A DNA stretch of 64,000 nt from Thiogranum sp. (GTDB lineage: Bacteria > Pseudomonadota > Gammaproteobacteria > DSM-19610), in NCBI GenBank assembly GCA_030148805.1, contig JASBSS010000026.1, positions 226,177 to 290,176 of the forward strand. The letters are read 5' to 3'. The position numbers and the translations under genes were made by a program. Under the pieces are notes generated by a model that saw only the letters and a list, made by a program, of their open reading frames with translations, was not told the origin of the DNA and ran no database searches. Shown one piece after another: positions 19,993 through 30,045 of this stretch; the stretch's first letter is position 1, and every line of letters starts with the position of its first letter.

Positions 19993-20752
19993 GCCGGGAC
20001 TGCTCCACCTGGTCGCCGGTGCGGCCGAAACGCCGTTGCCGGCGAGCGAAGGATTCCAGTGCCTCGGCAAACGCGGCATCGTCGAAGTCGGGCCACAACA
20101 AGTCGGTGAAATACAACTCCGTGTAAGCCAGCTGCCACAGCAGGTAATTGCTGATGCGCTGCTCGCCGCCCGTCCGGATGAACAGATCCGGTTCCGGCAG
20201 ATCGGCCAGCGACAGGGACTGGCCCAGGGTGTCGCAATCGATCGACTCCACATCGAGCACTCCGGCCTGCACCCGCGCGGCCAGCGCGCGTGCGGCATGG
20301 GCGATATCCCAGCGCCCGCCATAATTGACCGCGATCACCAGCGTCAGTCCCGCGTTCTGTGCGGTGAGCTGTTCCGCCTCGGCCATCAGGGTCTGCATTT
20401 TGGCGTCGAAAGCGCCGCGATCGCCGATAAAGCGCACCTTGACGCGGTTGCGGTGCAGCTCGTCGATTTCCTTGCGGATGGTGTGCACGAACAGCTCGAT
20501 CAGCAGGCTGACCTCGGTCTTGGGGCGCCGCCAGTTTTCACTGGAAAAGGCAAACAGGGTGAGCACCTCGATACCGCGCTCACGACAGGCGACCACGGCA
20601 CGACGCACCGCCTTGACACCCTCGCGGTGTCCCATCGGCCGCGGCAGATTACGGGTGCGGGCCCAGCGACCGTTGCCGTCCATGATGATGGCGACGTGGC
20701 GCGGCAGTCGGGCGAGAGACGGCGGCGTGGTTTGAGCAGGTTCCCGTGTCAT
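19985..20752 (-). CDS. uppS: Undecaprenyl diphosphate synthase (cis-prenyltransferase)
   Basis: This 255-residue protein makes C55 undecaprenyl diphosphate, the lipid carrier for peptidoglycan and O-antigen. The signature HVAIIMDGNGRWA lies at about residues 19-31, with the catalytic aspartate in MDGNG. The GHREGVKAVRRAV helix and TLFAFSSENWRRP follow. The C-terminal motif DLFIRTGGEQRISNYLLWQLAYTE binds the isopentenyl diphosphate side. Order and spacing with frr and cdsA are conserved. Confidence 0.97.
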   Translation of the reverse strand: MTREPAQTTPPSLARLPRHVAIIMDGNGRWARTRNLPRPMGHREGVKAVRRAVVACRERGIEVLTLFAFSSENWRRPKTEVSLLIELFVHTIRKEIDELHRNRVKVRFIGDRGAFDAKMQTLMAEAEQLTAQNAGLTLVIAVNYGGRWDIAHAARALAARVQAGVLDVESIDCDTLGQSLSLADLPEPDLFIRTGGEQRISNYLLWQLAYTELYFTDLLWPDFDDAAFAEALESFARRQRRFGRTGDQVEQSRRA

Positions 20753-20760
20753 GCCGCCGT

Positions 20761-21318
20761 CTAGATCTCCATCAACTCCGCTTCTTTTCCGGCCAGCAGC
20801 TTGTCGGCTTCCTGGATGAACTTGTCGGTGAGCTTCTGGATAGCCTCCTGGGCGCGACGTTCGTCGTCCTCGGAAATCTCCTTTTCCTTGAGCAGGTCCT
20901 TGAAATCGCTGTTGGCGTCACGGCGGATGTTGCGAATGGCCACGCGCGCGCCTTCGGCCTCGGCGCGCACCACCCGTACCAGGTCGCGGCGGCGCTCCTC
21001 GGTCAGCGCCGGCATCGGGATGCGGATCACCGTGCCCGCGGTATTCGGATTCAGCCCCAGATCCGATGTCATGATGGCTTTTTCAATCACCTGTACCATG
21101 GGTTTCTCCCACGGCGTGACGCTCAACGTGCGGGCGTCCTCGACCGCCACGTTGGCCGCCTGGGTCAGCGGCACCTCGGAGCCGTAATAATCGACCTTGA
21201 TGTGATCGAGCAGACTGGGATGCGCCCTGCCCGTGCGGATTTTGCTCAATTCGGACTTGAAGGCCTCCACGCTCTTGCCCATCCGTTCGCGCGCATCGGC
21301 GATGATCTCGTCTATCAT
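20761..21318 (-). CDS. frr: Ribosome recycling factor
   Basis: This 185-residue protein, the usual length, splits post-termination ribosomes together with EF-G. The three-helix-bundle tRNA-mimic sequence is clear: [32 protein letters not shown] at the start, [21 protein letters not shown] in the middle and [16 protein letters not shown] at the end. It lies 6 bp after pyrH and 8 bp before uppS. Confidence 0.98.
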   Translation of the reverse strand: MIDEIIADARERMGKSVEAFKSELSKIRTGRAHPSLLDHIKVDYYGSEVPLTQAANVAVEDARTLSVTPWEKPMVQVIEKAIMTSDLGLNPNTAGTVIRIPMPALTEERRRDLVRVVRAEAEGARVAIRNIRRDANSDFKDLLKEKEISEDDERRAQEAIQKLTDKFIQEADKLLAGKEAELMEI

Positions 21319-21324
21319 TGCTAC

Positions 21325-22044
21325 TTACTCCACCAGGGTCCCGATATTCTCGCCGGCCACCACTTTCTCCAGATTGCCGCTCAGATTGAGGTCGAACACG
21401 CGCACCGGCATGCCCTGGTCGCGGCACAACACCAGTGCGGTGGCGTCCATCACACCCAGCTTTTTGGCGATGGCCTCGTCGTAACTCAATTTCTCGTAGC
21501 GAACCGCCGCGGGATTGTTCACCGGGTCGGCGTCGTAGACGCCATCGACCTTGGTGGCCTTGAGCATGATGTCGGCGCCGATTTCGATGGCGCGCAGACT
21601 GGCGGCCGAATCGGTGGTGAAAAACGGGTTGCCGGTACCGGCGGCGAAAATGACCACCCGCCCCTTTTCCAGATGACGGACCGCCCGTCGGCGGATGTAG
21701 TCCTCGCACACCTGGTTGATTTTCAGCGCCGACATCACCCGGCAGCGGCTGCCGAGCTTCTCCAGCGCGTCCTGCATCGCCAGCGAGTTGATGACCGTGG
21801 CCAGCATGCCCATATGGTCGCCGGTCACCCGGTCCATGCCGGCCTGAGCCAGGCCGGCACCGCGGAAAATGTTGCCGCCCCCGAGCACCAGGCCGATCTC
21901 CACGCCGGCCTCCGAGAGGCGGTGGACCTCCTCGGCGATGCGTCCGATGACGCTCGGCTCGATGCCGTAGTCACCTTCGCCCATGAGGGCTTCGCCACTG
22001 AGTTTGAGCAAGATCCGGCGGTAGGCAAACTGGTTTTCTGGCAT
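21325..22044 (-). CDS. pyrH: UMP kinase
   Basis: This 239-residue amino-acid-kinase-fold enzyme phosphorylates UMP to UDP. The N-terminal [13 protein letters not shown], the glycine-rich [31 protein letters not shown] and [20 protein letters not shown] are typical of bacterial PyrH. The ATG at 22044 ([10 protein letters not shown]) was chosen over a frame opening 16 codons earlier, which only covers intergenic sequence. It lies between tsf and frr, behind a terminator-like hairpin. Confidence 0.97.
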   Translation of the reverse strand: MPENQFAYRRILLKLSGEALMGEGDYGIEPSVIGRIAEEVHRLSEAGVEIGLVLGGGNIFRGAGLAQAGMDRVTGDHMGMLATVINSLAMQDALEKLGSRCRVMSALKINQVCEDYIRRRAVRHLEKGRVVIFAAGTGNPFFTTDSAASLRAIEIGADIMLKATKVDGVYDADPVNNPAAVRYEKLSYDEAIAKKLGVMDATALVLCRDQGMPVRVFDLNLSGNLEKVVAGENIGTLVE

Positions 22045-22065
22045 GGTCCTGTCTTTGTTCGGTTG

Positions 22066-22092
22066 CAAAATGGGGCCGCAGCGCGACCCCAT
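22066..22092 (-). terminator. Hairpin with short T run between tsf and pyrH
   Basis: On the minus strand ATGGGG pairs with CCCCAT around an 11-nt loop and is followed by TTTTGC. This is a weak intrinsic terminator or attenuator placed after tsf. A partial terminator at this point is known in E. coli, where it sets rpsB-tsf expression above that of pyrH. The short T run makes read-through likely. Confidence 0.45.
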
Positions 22093-22142
22093 GAATCATA
22101 CCGGGATGCGATCCTCGCGTCCTCCCGGTCCGGCAAACAGGC

Positions 22143-23027
22143 TCAGTTGCCCCGGGCCTGTGCCATCACCTCTTCGGCAAAGTTCTCGGTCTTCTTTTCC
22201 ACGCCTTCGCCCAATTCCAGGCGGTCGAAGCCCACCACCGTCGCGCCGGCGGCCTTCAGCAGCTGGCCCACGGTCTGGTCGGGATCCTTGACGAAGGGCT
22301 GGCCCACGAGGGTGATTTCCCCAAGAAACTTGCGGATCCGGCCGCTGACCATCTTTTCGACGATCTCCGCGGGCTTGCCGCTGGCCTGGGCCTGGGCGGA
22401 AAAGATCTCCCGCTCCTTGTCCAGCATTTCCTGCGGCACCCCGCTCTCGTCGACGCACACCGGCTTGCTGGCGGCGATATGCATGGCGACATCGCGGGCC
22501 AGCTCGGCATCTCCGCCCTTGAGTTCGACCAGCACGCCGATGCGGCTGCCGTGCAAATAACTGGCGATGCTGCCGGCGTCCGCCTGGCGGCGGGAGAAGC
22601 GCCTGACGGTGATGTTTTCGCCAATGGTGGCGATCAGCCCGCGCCGGGCCTCCTCGATGCTGGCGCCGCCGTCTTCCAGGGGCAGTCCCATCAGGGTCTC
22701 CAGATCGGCCGGGGAATCGCTCATGATGCGCGCCGCCACCGCGCGGGCGAAATCCTGGAACTCCTGCTTGTTGGCGACGAAATCGGTTTCGGAGTTGACC
22801 TCCAGGACCACCGCCGACTTGCCCTCGCCGCTGACCTCCACCACGATGGTGCCCTCGGCGGCCACGCGGCCGGCCTTCTTGTCGGCCTTGGCCAAGCCGG
22901 ATTTGCGTAATTCCTCCGCCGCCGTATCCATGTCGCCGTCGGCATCCACCAGAGCCTTCTTGCACTCCATCATGCCGCAGCCGGTACGCTGGCGCAGTTC
23001 TTTGACCTGCGCTGCACTAATAGCCAT
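22143..23027 (-). CDS. tsf: Elongation factor Ts
   Basis: This 294-residue protein is the nucleotide exchange factor for EF-Tu. The N-terminal module ([25 protein letters not shown]), the core with [21 protein letters not shown] and the conserved HIAASKP segment are all present. Length is close to E. coli EF-Ts (283). It lies directly downstream of rpsB on the same message, as in nearly all bacteria. Confidence 0.98.
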   Translation of the reverse strand: MAISAAQVKELRQRTGCGMMECKKALVDADGDMDTAAEELRKSGLAKADKKAGRVAAEGTIVVEVSGEGKSAVVLEVNSETDFVANKQEFQDFARAVAARIMSDSPADLETLMGLPLEDGGASIEEARRGLIATIGENITVRRFSRRQADAGSIASYLHGSRIGVLVELKGGDAELARDVAMHIAASKPVCVDESGVPQEMLDKEREIFSAQAQASGKPAEIVEKMVSGRIRKFLGEITLVGQPFVKDPDQTVGQLLKAAGATVVGFDRLELGEGVEKKTENFAEEVMAQARGN

Positions 23028-23072
23028 TACTGTTACCTCTTGAATTCTGTTTTGCCGGGTTGCGGACGAAAA

Positions 23073-23825
23073 TCACTCAGCCGAGGCGCCGCCGCCGGCC
23101 ACTTCGACAAATTCGTCCTCGCTGGCGCCGCCGACCTGGGCCATCGCCGTGCGGCCTTCCTGGACGGCGTCCGCCACGCCCTGGACATAGAGCTGGATGG
23201 CGCGAATCGAATCGTCGTTACCCGGGATCACATAGTCCACGTCGTCGGGGGAATTGTTGGAATCCACCACGCCGACGACCGGAATGCCCAGTTTGCGGGC
23301 CTCGGCGACGGCGATTTTTTCGTGGCCGACATCGACGATGAACATCGCGTCGGGCAGACGGTTCATATCCTTGATGCCGCCAAGGCTGCGATCGAGCTTG
23401 TCTTTTTCCCGCCGCAGCATGAGCGCCTCCTTCTTGCTCATTTTCTCGAAGGTGCCGTCCTGTTCCATGGCCTCGAGATCCTTCAGGCGCTTGATCGACT
23501 GCCGTACGGTCTTGAAATTGGTCATCATGCCGCCCAGCCAGCGGTGATTGACATATGGCATCTTGCAGCGCGTGGCTTCGCTGCGGATGGTGTCGCGCGC
23601 CGAGCGCTTGGTGCCGACAAACAGGATGGTGCCCTTGTTGCCCACCAGCTTGCCGATGAAATTCAAGGCGTCGTTGTAGAGCGGAAGGGTCTTTTCCAGG
23701 TTAATGATATGGATTTTGCTGCGTTCGCCGAAAATGAAAGGCGCCATTTTCGGATTCCAGAAACGGGCCTGATGCCCGAAATGCACGCCAGCTTCAAGCA
23801 TTTGGCGCATGCTTACGGTAGACAT
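23073..23825 (-). CDS. rpsB: 30S ribosomal protein S2
   Basis: This 250-residue protein starts [25 protein letters not shown]. It contains [44 protein letters not shown] and [13 protein letters not shown], the standard S2 landmarks. The frame is open for a further 59 codons upstream, but that part is the untranslated leader; the ATG at 23825 is the family start. A strong sigma-70 promoter lies 145-173 bp upstream. Confidence 0.98.
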   Translation of the reverse strand: MSTVSMRQMLEAGVHFGHQARFWNPKMAPFIFGERSKIHIINLEKTLPLYNDALNFIGKLVGNKGTILFVGTKRSARDTIRSEATRCKMPYVNHRWLGGMMTNFKTVRQSIKRLKDLEAMEQDGTFEKMSKKEALMLRREKDKLDRSLGGIKDMNRLPDAMFIVDVGHEKIAVAEARKLGIPVVGVVDSNNSPDDVDYVIPGNDDSIRAIQLYVQGVADAVQEGRTAMAQVGGASEDEFVEVAGGGASAE

Positions 23826-23963
23826 AGTATAAACCTCATCGCAGGGTTGAGCCTCCATACGCCCCTTGGCGGCAACCCGTCGCGGGCACCCGGCCGCAAG
23901 TGTCGGCGTATGTGTGGATTCGTTCCGCGCCGCCGGAGCTTTACGGAACCTGTAGTTAACAAG
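23826..23963 (-). promoter_or_regulatory. rpsB leader RNA, possible S2 autoregulatory element
   Basis: About 140 nt of untranslated leader separate the promoter from rpsB. It can form a stem of GTTCCG with CGGAAC around the segment TAAAGCTCCGGCGGCG, plus further GC-rich pairings. Leaders of rpsB in gammaproteobacteria are known to carry an S2-binding element that represses translation. I have not confirmed that this sequence folds to that consensus. Confidence 0.35.
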
Positions 23964-23984
23964 CCGCGCTTTATACCATACACT
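23956..23984 (+). promoter_or_regulatory. Candidate sigma-70 promoter of map, overlapping the rpsB promoter
   Basis: TTAACA (23956-23961), a 17-bp spacer and TACACT (23979-23984) form a reasonable plus-strand promoter about 95 bp before the map start. It overlaps the minus-strand rpsB promoter, so the two polymerases could not bind together. Confidence 0.45.
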
Positions 23985-23998
23985 ACCCCTAACAGCAA
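23970..23998 (-). promoter_or_regulatory. Sigma-70 promoter of rpsB
   Basis: On the minus strand TTGCTG (-35, 23998-23993) is followed by exactly 17 bp and TATAAA (-10, 23975-23970). Spacing is ideal, and four of six and five of six bases match the consensus boxes. It drives rpsB-tsf and probably much of the downstream run. Confidence 0.65.
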
Positions 23999-24078
23999 TC
24001 ATTCCGGCAACTTAGCCGGATCTCTAGGACCACTCACCAGCAGCTGGAACCCGCCGTGCGCGACGGGGATGGAAAGTC

Positions 24079-24846
24079 ATGGCAGCCAGTATCAAAACCA
24101 ACGAAGAAATCGACAAAATGCGGGTCGCGGGCCGTCTCGCCGCCGACGTGCTCGAAATGATCCAACCCCACGTCCAGCCCGGCATAACCACCGCCGAACT
24201 GGATCGTATCTGCCACGACTACATCGTCAACGAACAACAGGCGATCCCGGCACCGCTCAACTACCGTGGGTTTCCCAAGTCGATCTGCACCAGTCTGAAT
24301 CATCAGGTCTGCCACGGCATCCCCGGCGACCGCCGGCTCAAGGCCGGGGACATGCTCAACATCGACGTCACGGTCATCAAGGACGGGTTTCACGGCGACA
24401 CCAGCAAGATTTTCTTCATCGGCGAGCCCTCGGTGATCGCCAAACGGCTGGCCAGCGTCACCTACGAGTGCATGTGTCTGGGGATTCGCATGGTCAGGCC
24501 CGGGGTGCAACTGGGCGACATCGGTCATGCCATCCAGCGTCACGCCGAAGCGCATAACTATTCCATCGTCAGGGAATACTGTGGCCACGGCATCGGCCGG
24601 GAGTTTCACGAAGACCCGCAGGTACTGCATTACGGCAGGCCCGGGACCGGGATGACGCTGGAAGCGGGCATGACCTTCACCATCGAGCCGATGGTGAACG
24701 TGGGAAGGCGCCAGACCAAGCTGCTCAAAGACGGCTGGACGGTGGTCACCAAGGACCACAGCCTTTCGGCCCAGTGGGAGCACACCGTCCTGGTGACCCC
24801 CTCGGGCTACGAGGTGCTCACCCTGCGCCCGGACGAGTCCATCTGA
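24079..24846 (+). CDS. map: Methionine aminopeptidase, type I
   Basis: This 255-residue enzyme removes the starting methionine from new proteins. The pita-bread metal ligands are visible: the two aspartates in NIDVTVIKDGFHGDTSKIF, the histidine in HGIGREFHEDPQVLHYG, the glutamate in FTIEPMVN and the last glutamate in WEHTVLV. Length and layout match type I bacterial MetAP. It diverges from rpsB and is followed by glnD with a TGATG overlap. The order rpsB / map-glnD-dapC-dapD is conserved. Confidence 0.97.
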   Translation: MAASIKTNEEIDKMRVAGRLAADVLEMIQPHVQPGITTAELDRICHDYIVNEQQAIPAPLNYRGFPKSICTSLNHQVCHGIPGDRRLKAGDMLNIDVTVIKDGFHGDTSKIFFIGEPSVIAKRLASVTYECMCLGIRMVRPGVQLGDIGHAIQRHAEAHNYSIVREYCGHGIGREFHEDPQVLHYGRPGTGMTLEAGMTFTIEPMVNVGRRQTKLLKDGWTVVTKDHSLSAQWEHTVLVTPSGYEVLTLRPDESI

Positions 24847-27539
24847 TGATCGGTGACTCGGCCCCGGCACTGCCCGAGCGCGCGGGACACGCCGGCGACC
24901 CGCCCTTCTCCCTGTGGTTCGACACCAGTCTGCTCGAGGACAATGCGGCGAACGCCCAGCCCAAGGGTTATCGCCGTTTCCTGCAACAGGTGCGTGAGGT
25001 CCTGGCACAGCGCTTCGCCGCCGGGGAGGACATCATCGCCCTGATCCATGCCCGCAGCTGGGCCGTCGATCAGGTGCTAGTACGCTGTTGGGCACATTGG
25101 CTCGGCGAGTTCGACGGCACCCTGGTGGCCGTCGGCGGTTACGGACGCTGCGAGCTCCTGCCCGGTTCCGACATCGACATCATGGTGCTTTTGGCCCACC
25201 CCGAAGACCCGGCCTCGGGCAGCCGTCTGGAAGGCATGCTCACGCAGCTGTGGGACATCGGTCTGGAGGTGGGGCACAGCGTGCGCACCCTCCAGGAGTG
25301 CCACGATCAGGCCAGCGCCGATATCACCGTGGCCACCAATCTGATGGAAGCGCGGCGTTTGTGCGGTTCGCGAACGCTGTTCGAGCAATTGCGCGGCTGC
25401 ACCGGTCCGGACAGCCTGTGGCCGAGTCCGGCGTTTTTCGCCGCCAAGCTCGAGGAACAGCAACTGCGTTACCAACGTTTTGACGACGCGCTCTACAACC
25501 TGGAGCCCAACGTCAAGGAAGGCCCCGGCGGTCTGCGCGACGGCCAGATGATCGCCTGGGTGTTCAAGCGCCATTTCGGCTCCGGCCAGCTCCAGGACCT
25601 TATCGCCCGCGGCTTCATCAGCGACGAGGAATACGCCGAGCTGATGGAAAGCCAGCGCTTTCTCTGGCGGGTGCGCTTCGGCCTGCATCAGATCACCGGG
25701 CGGCGCGAGGATCGGTTGCTGTTCGATCACCAGCGCACCCTGGCCAGGCAGTTCGGCTACCGCGACGAGGCGCACCATCTCGCGGTGGAATGGTTCATGA
25801 AGGATTATTATCTGGCTATCCGCCAGCTCAGCCTGCTCAACGAGATGTTGTTGCAGCTGTTCAAGGAAGCGATTCTGTACGCCGAGGATGAACCGGCCAC
25901 GGTACGCAAGATCAACCGTCGCTTTCAGGCCCGCAAGGGCTTTCTCGAAGTCGCTTATGACAGCGTGTTCGAACACTACCCCTTCGCCATGCTGGAAGTG
26001 TTCCTGCTACTGCAACAGCAGCCCGAACTGGAGGGAATCAGAGCGTCGACCATCCGGTTGTTGCGCCAATACCAGCATTTGATCGACGACGAGTTTCGCG
26101 CCGACATCCGCTGTCGCAGCCTGTTCATGGAAATCTTCCGCCAGCCGCGCGGGCTCACCCACGAGCTGCGGCGGATGAACCGCTACGGCATCCTGGCGGC
26201 CTATTACCCGCCGTTCGAGGCCATCGTCGGTCAGATGCAGCACGACCTGTTCCATGCCTACACCGTGGATGAGCATACCCTGTTCGTCGTTCGCAACCTG
26301 CGGCGTTTCAGCGTGCCCGCGCACACCCACGAATTCCCCCTGTGCAGCCGGGTGGCGGAGAGCATCCCCAAGCCCGAGCTTTTGTATCTCGCCGGGTTTT
26401 TCCACGACATCGCCAAGGGCCGCGGCGGCAATCACTCCGAACTCGGGGCCGTCGACGCGCGTGAGTTCCTCGCCCGCCACGGCCTGAGTGAGTACGACTG
26501 CAATCTGGTCGCCTGGCTGGTGGAGAACCACCTGCTGATGTCGAGCGTGGCGCAGCGGCGCGACATCTCGGATCCGGAGGTGATCCATGAATTCGCCTGC
26601 CAGGTGGGCGCGCGCACGCGCCTGGATTTTCTCTATCTGCTCACGGTGGCCGATATCTGCGGCACCAACCCCACGCTCTGGAACAGCTGGAAGGATGCGC
26701 TGCTCAAGGAGCTGTACAACGCCACCCGCAGCGCGCTGTTGCGCGGCTTGGAAAATCCGCTGCATCGCGAAGAGCTGATCGGGGACATCAAGAACGCCGC
26801 GCGGGCGCTGCTGCTCGAACAGGGTGTCGATGCGCAACTGCTGGAGAAACTCTGGCAGGACCTGCCGGAAGACTATTTCCTGCGCCACAAGGTCAACGAA
26901 GTGGTCTGGCACGCCGGGGTCATTCTCGAGCCCGGTTCCAGCGACGGGGTCCGGGTGGCGCTGCAACCGCACTCGGAGCGCGGCGGCAGCGCGCTGTTTA
27001 TCTACACCCCGGTGATGGACCGGCTGTTCAGCCGCACCACCGCCTTGCTCGATCAGCTAGGCCTGACGATCACCGAAGCGCGCATCATCACCACCGCCCG
27101 TGACTACGCGGTGGACACCTATCAGGTGCTCAACGCCTCCGGCGAGCCGGTTCTCGATCGCTATCAGGCCCAGGAACTGATGACCCTGCTCAACCGGGAA
27201 CTGGCCGAGCCGGAGGGCGAAACCACGGCGGTGACCCGTTCTGCGCCGCGTCGGCTGCGGCATTTCAAGGTGCCGACCCGCGTCAGTTTCGAGCCCGATG
27301 AAACCGCCCAGCGCACCATTGTCGAGCTGGTCACCACCGACTATCCCGGACTGCTCTCGCGTATCGGGCGGGTGTTTTTCAACAACGCCATTCAGTTGCA
27401 GAACGCCAAAATAACCACTTTCGGCTCGCAGGCCGAAGACGTTTTCTTCGTCACCGACATGCAGGGGCGCCCGCTCGGCGAAAAACAGCAAAGTGAATTG
27501 CGCGCGAGCCTGATCGACGCGCTGGACAACGTCGACTAG
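24846..27539 (+). CDS. glnD: [Protein-PII] uridylyltransferase / UMP-removing enzyme
   Basis: This 897-residue bifunctional nitrogen sensor adds UMP to PII proteins when glutamine is low and removes it when glutamine is high. The nucleotidyltransferase motif GGYGRCELLPGSDIDIMVLL is at about residues 96-115. The HD hydrolase motif (FFHDIAKGRGGNHSE) lies near residue 520, and two ACT domains occupy about 715-897 and sense glutamine. The ATG overlaps the map stop (TGATG). The frame opens 24 codons earlier inside map, but those codons are a shadow. No PII gene is in the window. Confidence 0.97.
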   Translation: MIGDSAPALPERAGHAGDPPFSLWFDTSLLEDNAANAQPKGYRRFLQQVREVLAQRFAAGEDIIALIHARSWAVDQVLVRCWAHWLGEFDGTLVAVGGYGRCELLPGSDIDIMVLLAHPEDPASGSRLEGMLTQLWDIGLEVGHSVRTLQECHDQASADITVATNLMEARRLCGSRTLFEQLRGCTGPDSLWPSPAFFAAKLEEQQLRYQRFDDALYNLEPNVKEGPGGLRDGQMIAWVFKRHFGSGQLQDLIARGFISDEEYAELMESQRFLWRVRFGLHQITGRREDRLLFDHQRTLARQFGYRDEAHHLAVEWFMKDYYLAIRQLSLLNEMLLQLFKEAILYAEDEPATVRKINRRFQARKGFLEVAYDSVFEHYPFAMLEVFLLLQQQPELEGIRASTIRLLRQYQHLIDDEFRADIRCRSLFMEIFRQPRGLTHELRRMNRYGILAAYYPPFEAIVGQMQHDLFHAYTVDEHTLFVVRNLRRFSVPAHTHEFPLCSRVAESIPKPELLYLAGFFHDIAKGRGGNHSELGAVDAREFLARHGLSEYDCNLVAWLVENHLLMSSVAQRRDISDPEVIHEFACQVGARTRLDFLYLLTVADICGTNPTLWNSWKDALLKELYNATRSALLRGLENPLHREELIGDIKNAARALLLEQGVDAQLLEKLWQDLPEDYFLRHKVNEVVWHAGVILEPGSSDGVRVALQPHSERGGSALFIYTPVMDRLFSRTTALLDQLGLTITEARIITTARDYAVDTYQVLNASGEPVLDRYQAQELMTLLNRELAEPEGETTAVTRSAPRRLRHFKVPTRVSFEPDETAQRTIVELVTTDYPGLLSRIGRVFFNNAIQLQNAKITTFGSQAEDVFFVTDMQGRPLGEKQQSELRASLIDALDNVD

Positions 27540-27910
27540 GACGCCGGGGCCTCGATCAACTCCAGCGCGTTGCCGTCGGGGTCGCGCACGAAGGCCGCGC
27601 GCCGACCCGAGCGGCTGCGGGTGAAAGCCACGCCGGCCGCTTCCAGGCGCTGCAGATAGGCGGGCAGATTTTCCACCTGCAGCGCCAGGTGCCGGTCGCG
27701 ACCGGGGTGCGACGGGCGGCCGGCCACCGGATCGCAATTGGGCACCTGCAACAGGTGGATCTGCTGTCCGTCGAGGCTCAGCCAGGCGCCGGCAAATTCC
27801 ATCTCCGGCCGATTCTCGTCGACGTCGAGACCGAGCAGACCGACATAGAAGCGCAGCGCCACGGCGACATCGGAGACCACCAGGCTGACATGATGAATGC
27901 GCGCGCTCAT
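27536..27910 (-). CDS. VOC-family (glyoxalase/bleomycin-resistance fold) protein
   Basis: This 124-residue protein has the paired beta-alpha-beta-beta-beta modules of the vicinal oxygen chelate family. It starts ARIHHVSLVVSDVAVALRFYVGLLGL and ends FVRDPDGNALELIEAP. Likely metal ligands are H7 in the first module, H74 (RDRHLALQVENL) and E118 near the end. The substrate is unknown. Its ATG overlaps the stop of the DMT permease gene by 4 bp, so the two are co-translated. Its stop overlaps the convergent glnD stop by 4 bp. Confidence 0.86.
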   Translation of the reverse strand: MSARIHHVSLVVSDVAVALRFYVGLLGLDVDENRPEMEFAGAWLSLDGQQIHLLQVPNCDPVAGRPSHPGRDRHLALQVENLPAYLQRLEAAGVAFTRSRSGRRAAFVRDPDGNALELIEAPAS

Positions 27911-28788
27911 GCGCAGGTTCTCACTTGAGCGTGGGCCGCCAGGTAGCCCGCCAGGACGATCAGCGCACCGCCGAGCCATTCCTGCGCCAGTACCCGCTCG
28001 TCGGTCAGCAACATGGCCGACAAGGCACCCACGACCAGTTCGAACAGCAGAATCACCGCCGAGCGGTGCACCGGCATATGCGTTACCCCGTAAATCACGC
28101 TCAGCGTCATGATACTGAATCCCAACCAACCGAGCAGCAACGCGCCCAGCCAGGCGCCGGCCTGGGCCTGCGGCACGGGCTCGGCGGACACCAGAATCCA
28201 GACGGCGGCCACCAGCGCCACGCCCAACCAGTCGGCTGCCGCCTTGTCGCGCACCCCGACCGCGTGCAGCTTGCGCACCAGTACATTGGAGAAAGCGAAA
28301 GCCATGCCCGAGGACGCCGCCAGCCAATCGGCGCGGTCGCGCGGCCAGGGCAGGCCGATTTGCGGGTCCCACAACATGGTGACCGCGCCGCCCACCGCCA
28401 GGGTGAACACCACCAGCCCCTGCCGCCCCGGGTGCTCCCCCAGCAACGCCCAGCCAAGGATCAACGCCCACAGCGGGGAGAGATAGAACAACAACAACAC
28501 CCGTACCACATTGCCGTCGATGACCGCCAGCACGAACGAGACATTGCACCACCCCACCGCGAGCGCCATCAGCGTCATCAACAGGGGGTTGGCGCGCCAG
28601 GCCGGCGCGCTGCGCCACAGCCAGAGGCTGCCCAGCGACAAGGCCGCGCCATAGCTCGCCAGTGAGGCCCAAAGCCCGCCGATACCCTGGGCATCGAGCA
28701 GGCGCAGTGGATACCACACCAGCCCCCAGAGACTGGCGGCGAGCAATAAACTGGCTATCGGTAGGAATCGGTGATTGGAGCCCAGCAT
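27907..28788 (-). CDS. DMT-superfamily permease (EamA domains)
   Basis: This 293-residue protein is almost entirely hydrophobic, with about ten membrane helices in two EamA repeats. The first begins LPIASLLLAASLWGLVWYPLRLLD and the second begins WLAASSGMAFAFSNVLVRKLH. The drug/metabolite transporter fold usually exports small metabolites or amino acids, but the substrate cannot be told. It is paired with the VOC gene in a two-gene operon that faces glnD and diverges from dapC. Confidence 0.88.
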   Translation of the reverse strand: MLGSNHRFLPIASLLLAASLWGLVWYPLRLLDAQGIGGLWASLASYGAALSLGSLWLWRSAPAWRANPLLMTLMALAVGWCNVSFVLAVIDGNVVRVLLLFYLSPLWALILGWALLGEHPGRQGLVVFTLAVGGAVTMLWDPQIGLPWPRDRADWLAASSGMAFAFSNVLVRKLHAVGVRDKAAADWLGVALVAAVWILVSAEPVPQAQAGAWLGALLLGWLGFSIMTLSVIYGVTHMPVHRSAVILLFELVVGALSAMLLTDERVLAQEWLGGALIVLAGYLAAHAQVRTCA

Positions 28789-28835
28789 CAGTTTCCGTAT
28801 ACTTCCTGTTTTCCTGTCATATCCTGCTCGTTTTC

Positions 28836-30032
28836 ATGAATCCGGACCTGGCTCGTCTGCAACCCTACCCGTTCGAGCGTCTGGCGCAATTGTTCGCCGG
28901 TGTGACGCCGCCGACCGGCTTGGCGCCGATTCGCCTGTCGATCGGCGAACCGCGGCACGCGGCACCCGCCTTTGTCGCCGAGACGCTGACGCAACAGCTG
29001 CAAGGTCTGTCGCAGTATCCTTCGACCCGCGGCAGCGACTGTCTGCGCGAGGCGATCGCCCGATGGCTGCTCCAGCGCTATCGGTTGCCGGCCGGCAGCA
29101 TCGACCCGGCACGCCATCTGCTGCCGGTAAACGGTACCCGGGAAGCCTTGTTCGCCATTGCCCAGTGCATCGTCGAGCGCCAGCGGCAGCCGCTTGTATT
29201 GATGCCAAACCCCTTTTATCAGATCTACGAAGGCGCCGCATTACTGGCGGGCGCGCAACCGGCGTTTTATAATCTGACCCCGGAAAATGACTATTTACCC
29301 GATTTTACCGCCATCGACGCTCAAGTTTGGGAGCGTTGCCAGCTATTGTACTTGTGTTCGCCCGGAAACCCGGCCGGACGCGTAAGCGACCTGCCAGCAT
29401 TGCAGGCGCTCATCGAGCGGGCCGAACGTCACGACTTCGTCATCGTCTCCGACGAATGCTACGCGGAAATCTATCAGGACGAAACTCAGCCGCCGGTCGG
29501 ACTGCTGCAGGCGGCCGCGGCGATGGGCCATCGCGATTATCGGCGTTGCTTAGTGTTCCACAGTTTGTCCAAGCGCTCCAACCTTCCCGGCCTGCGCTCC
29601 GGCTTTGTCGCCGGCGACGCCGCGCTGATCGAGGCGTTTTTCCGCTACCGCACCTATCATGGCTGCGCCATGCCGCCGGCCACCCAGGCGGCCAGTCAAA
29701 GCGCCTGGGGTGATGAGGCCCACGTGGTCGAAAACCGCCGTCTGTATCGGGAAAAATTCGCCGCGGTTACCGATATACTGGCGCCGGTACTCGCAGCCAG
29801 CGCGCCGCCGGCGGGATTTTATCTGTGGCCACGCACGCCGATGGACGACGAAGCTTTCGCCCGCGGATTATTGCAACAACAAAACGTCATCGTCTTGCCC
29901 GGCTCCTACCTGTCGCGCGACACCGCGACGGGCAACCCGGGCGCGCGCCATGTGCGCATGGCGCTGGTCGCCCCATTGGATGAATGTATCGAGGCCGCAC
30001 AACGCATACGCGGCTATGTGGAAACTTTATGA
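28836..30032 (+). CDS. dapC: Succinyldiaminopimelate transaminase
   Basis: This 398-residue class I/II PLP aminotransferase starts [22 protein letters not shown], a DapC hallmark. The PLP-binding lysine lies in [21 protein letters not shown], the aspartate in [10 protein letters not shown] and the substrate arginine near the end. DapC converts N-succinyl-2-amino-6-ketopimelate with glutamate in the succinylase route to meso-diaminopimelate, for lysine and peptidoglycan. Its neighbours dapD and dapE catalyse the steps before and after. I chose the ATG at 28836; the earlier in-frame opening lies in the divergent permease gene. Confidence 0.93.
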   Translation: MNPDLARLQPYPFERLAQLFAGVTPPTGLAPIRLSIGEPRHAAPAFVAETLTQQLQGLSQYPSTRGSDCLREAIARWLLQRYRLPAGSIDPARHLLPVNGTREALFAIAQCIVERQRQPLVLMPNPFYQIYEGAALLAGAQPAFYNLTPENDYLPDFTAIDAQVWERCQLLYLCSPGNPAGRVSDLPALQALIERAERHDFVIVSDECYAEIYQDETQPPVGLLQAAAAMGHRDYRRCLVFHSLSKRSNLPGLRSGFVAGDAALIEAFFRYRTYHGCAMPPATQAASQSAWGDEAHVVENRRLYREKFAAVTDILAPVLAASAPPAGFYLWPRTPMDDEAFARGLLQQQNVIVLPGSYLSRDTATGNPGARHVRMALVAPLDECIEAAQRIRGYVETL

Positions 30033-30045
30033 CTCGGAGAAACCC

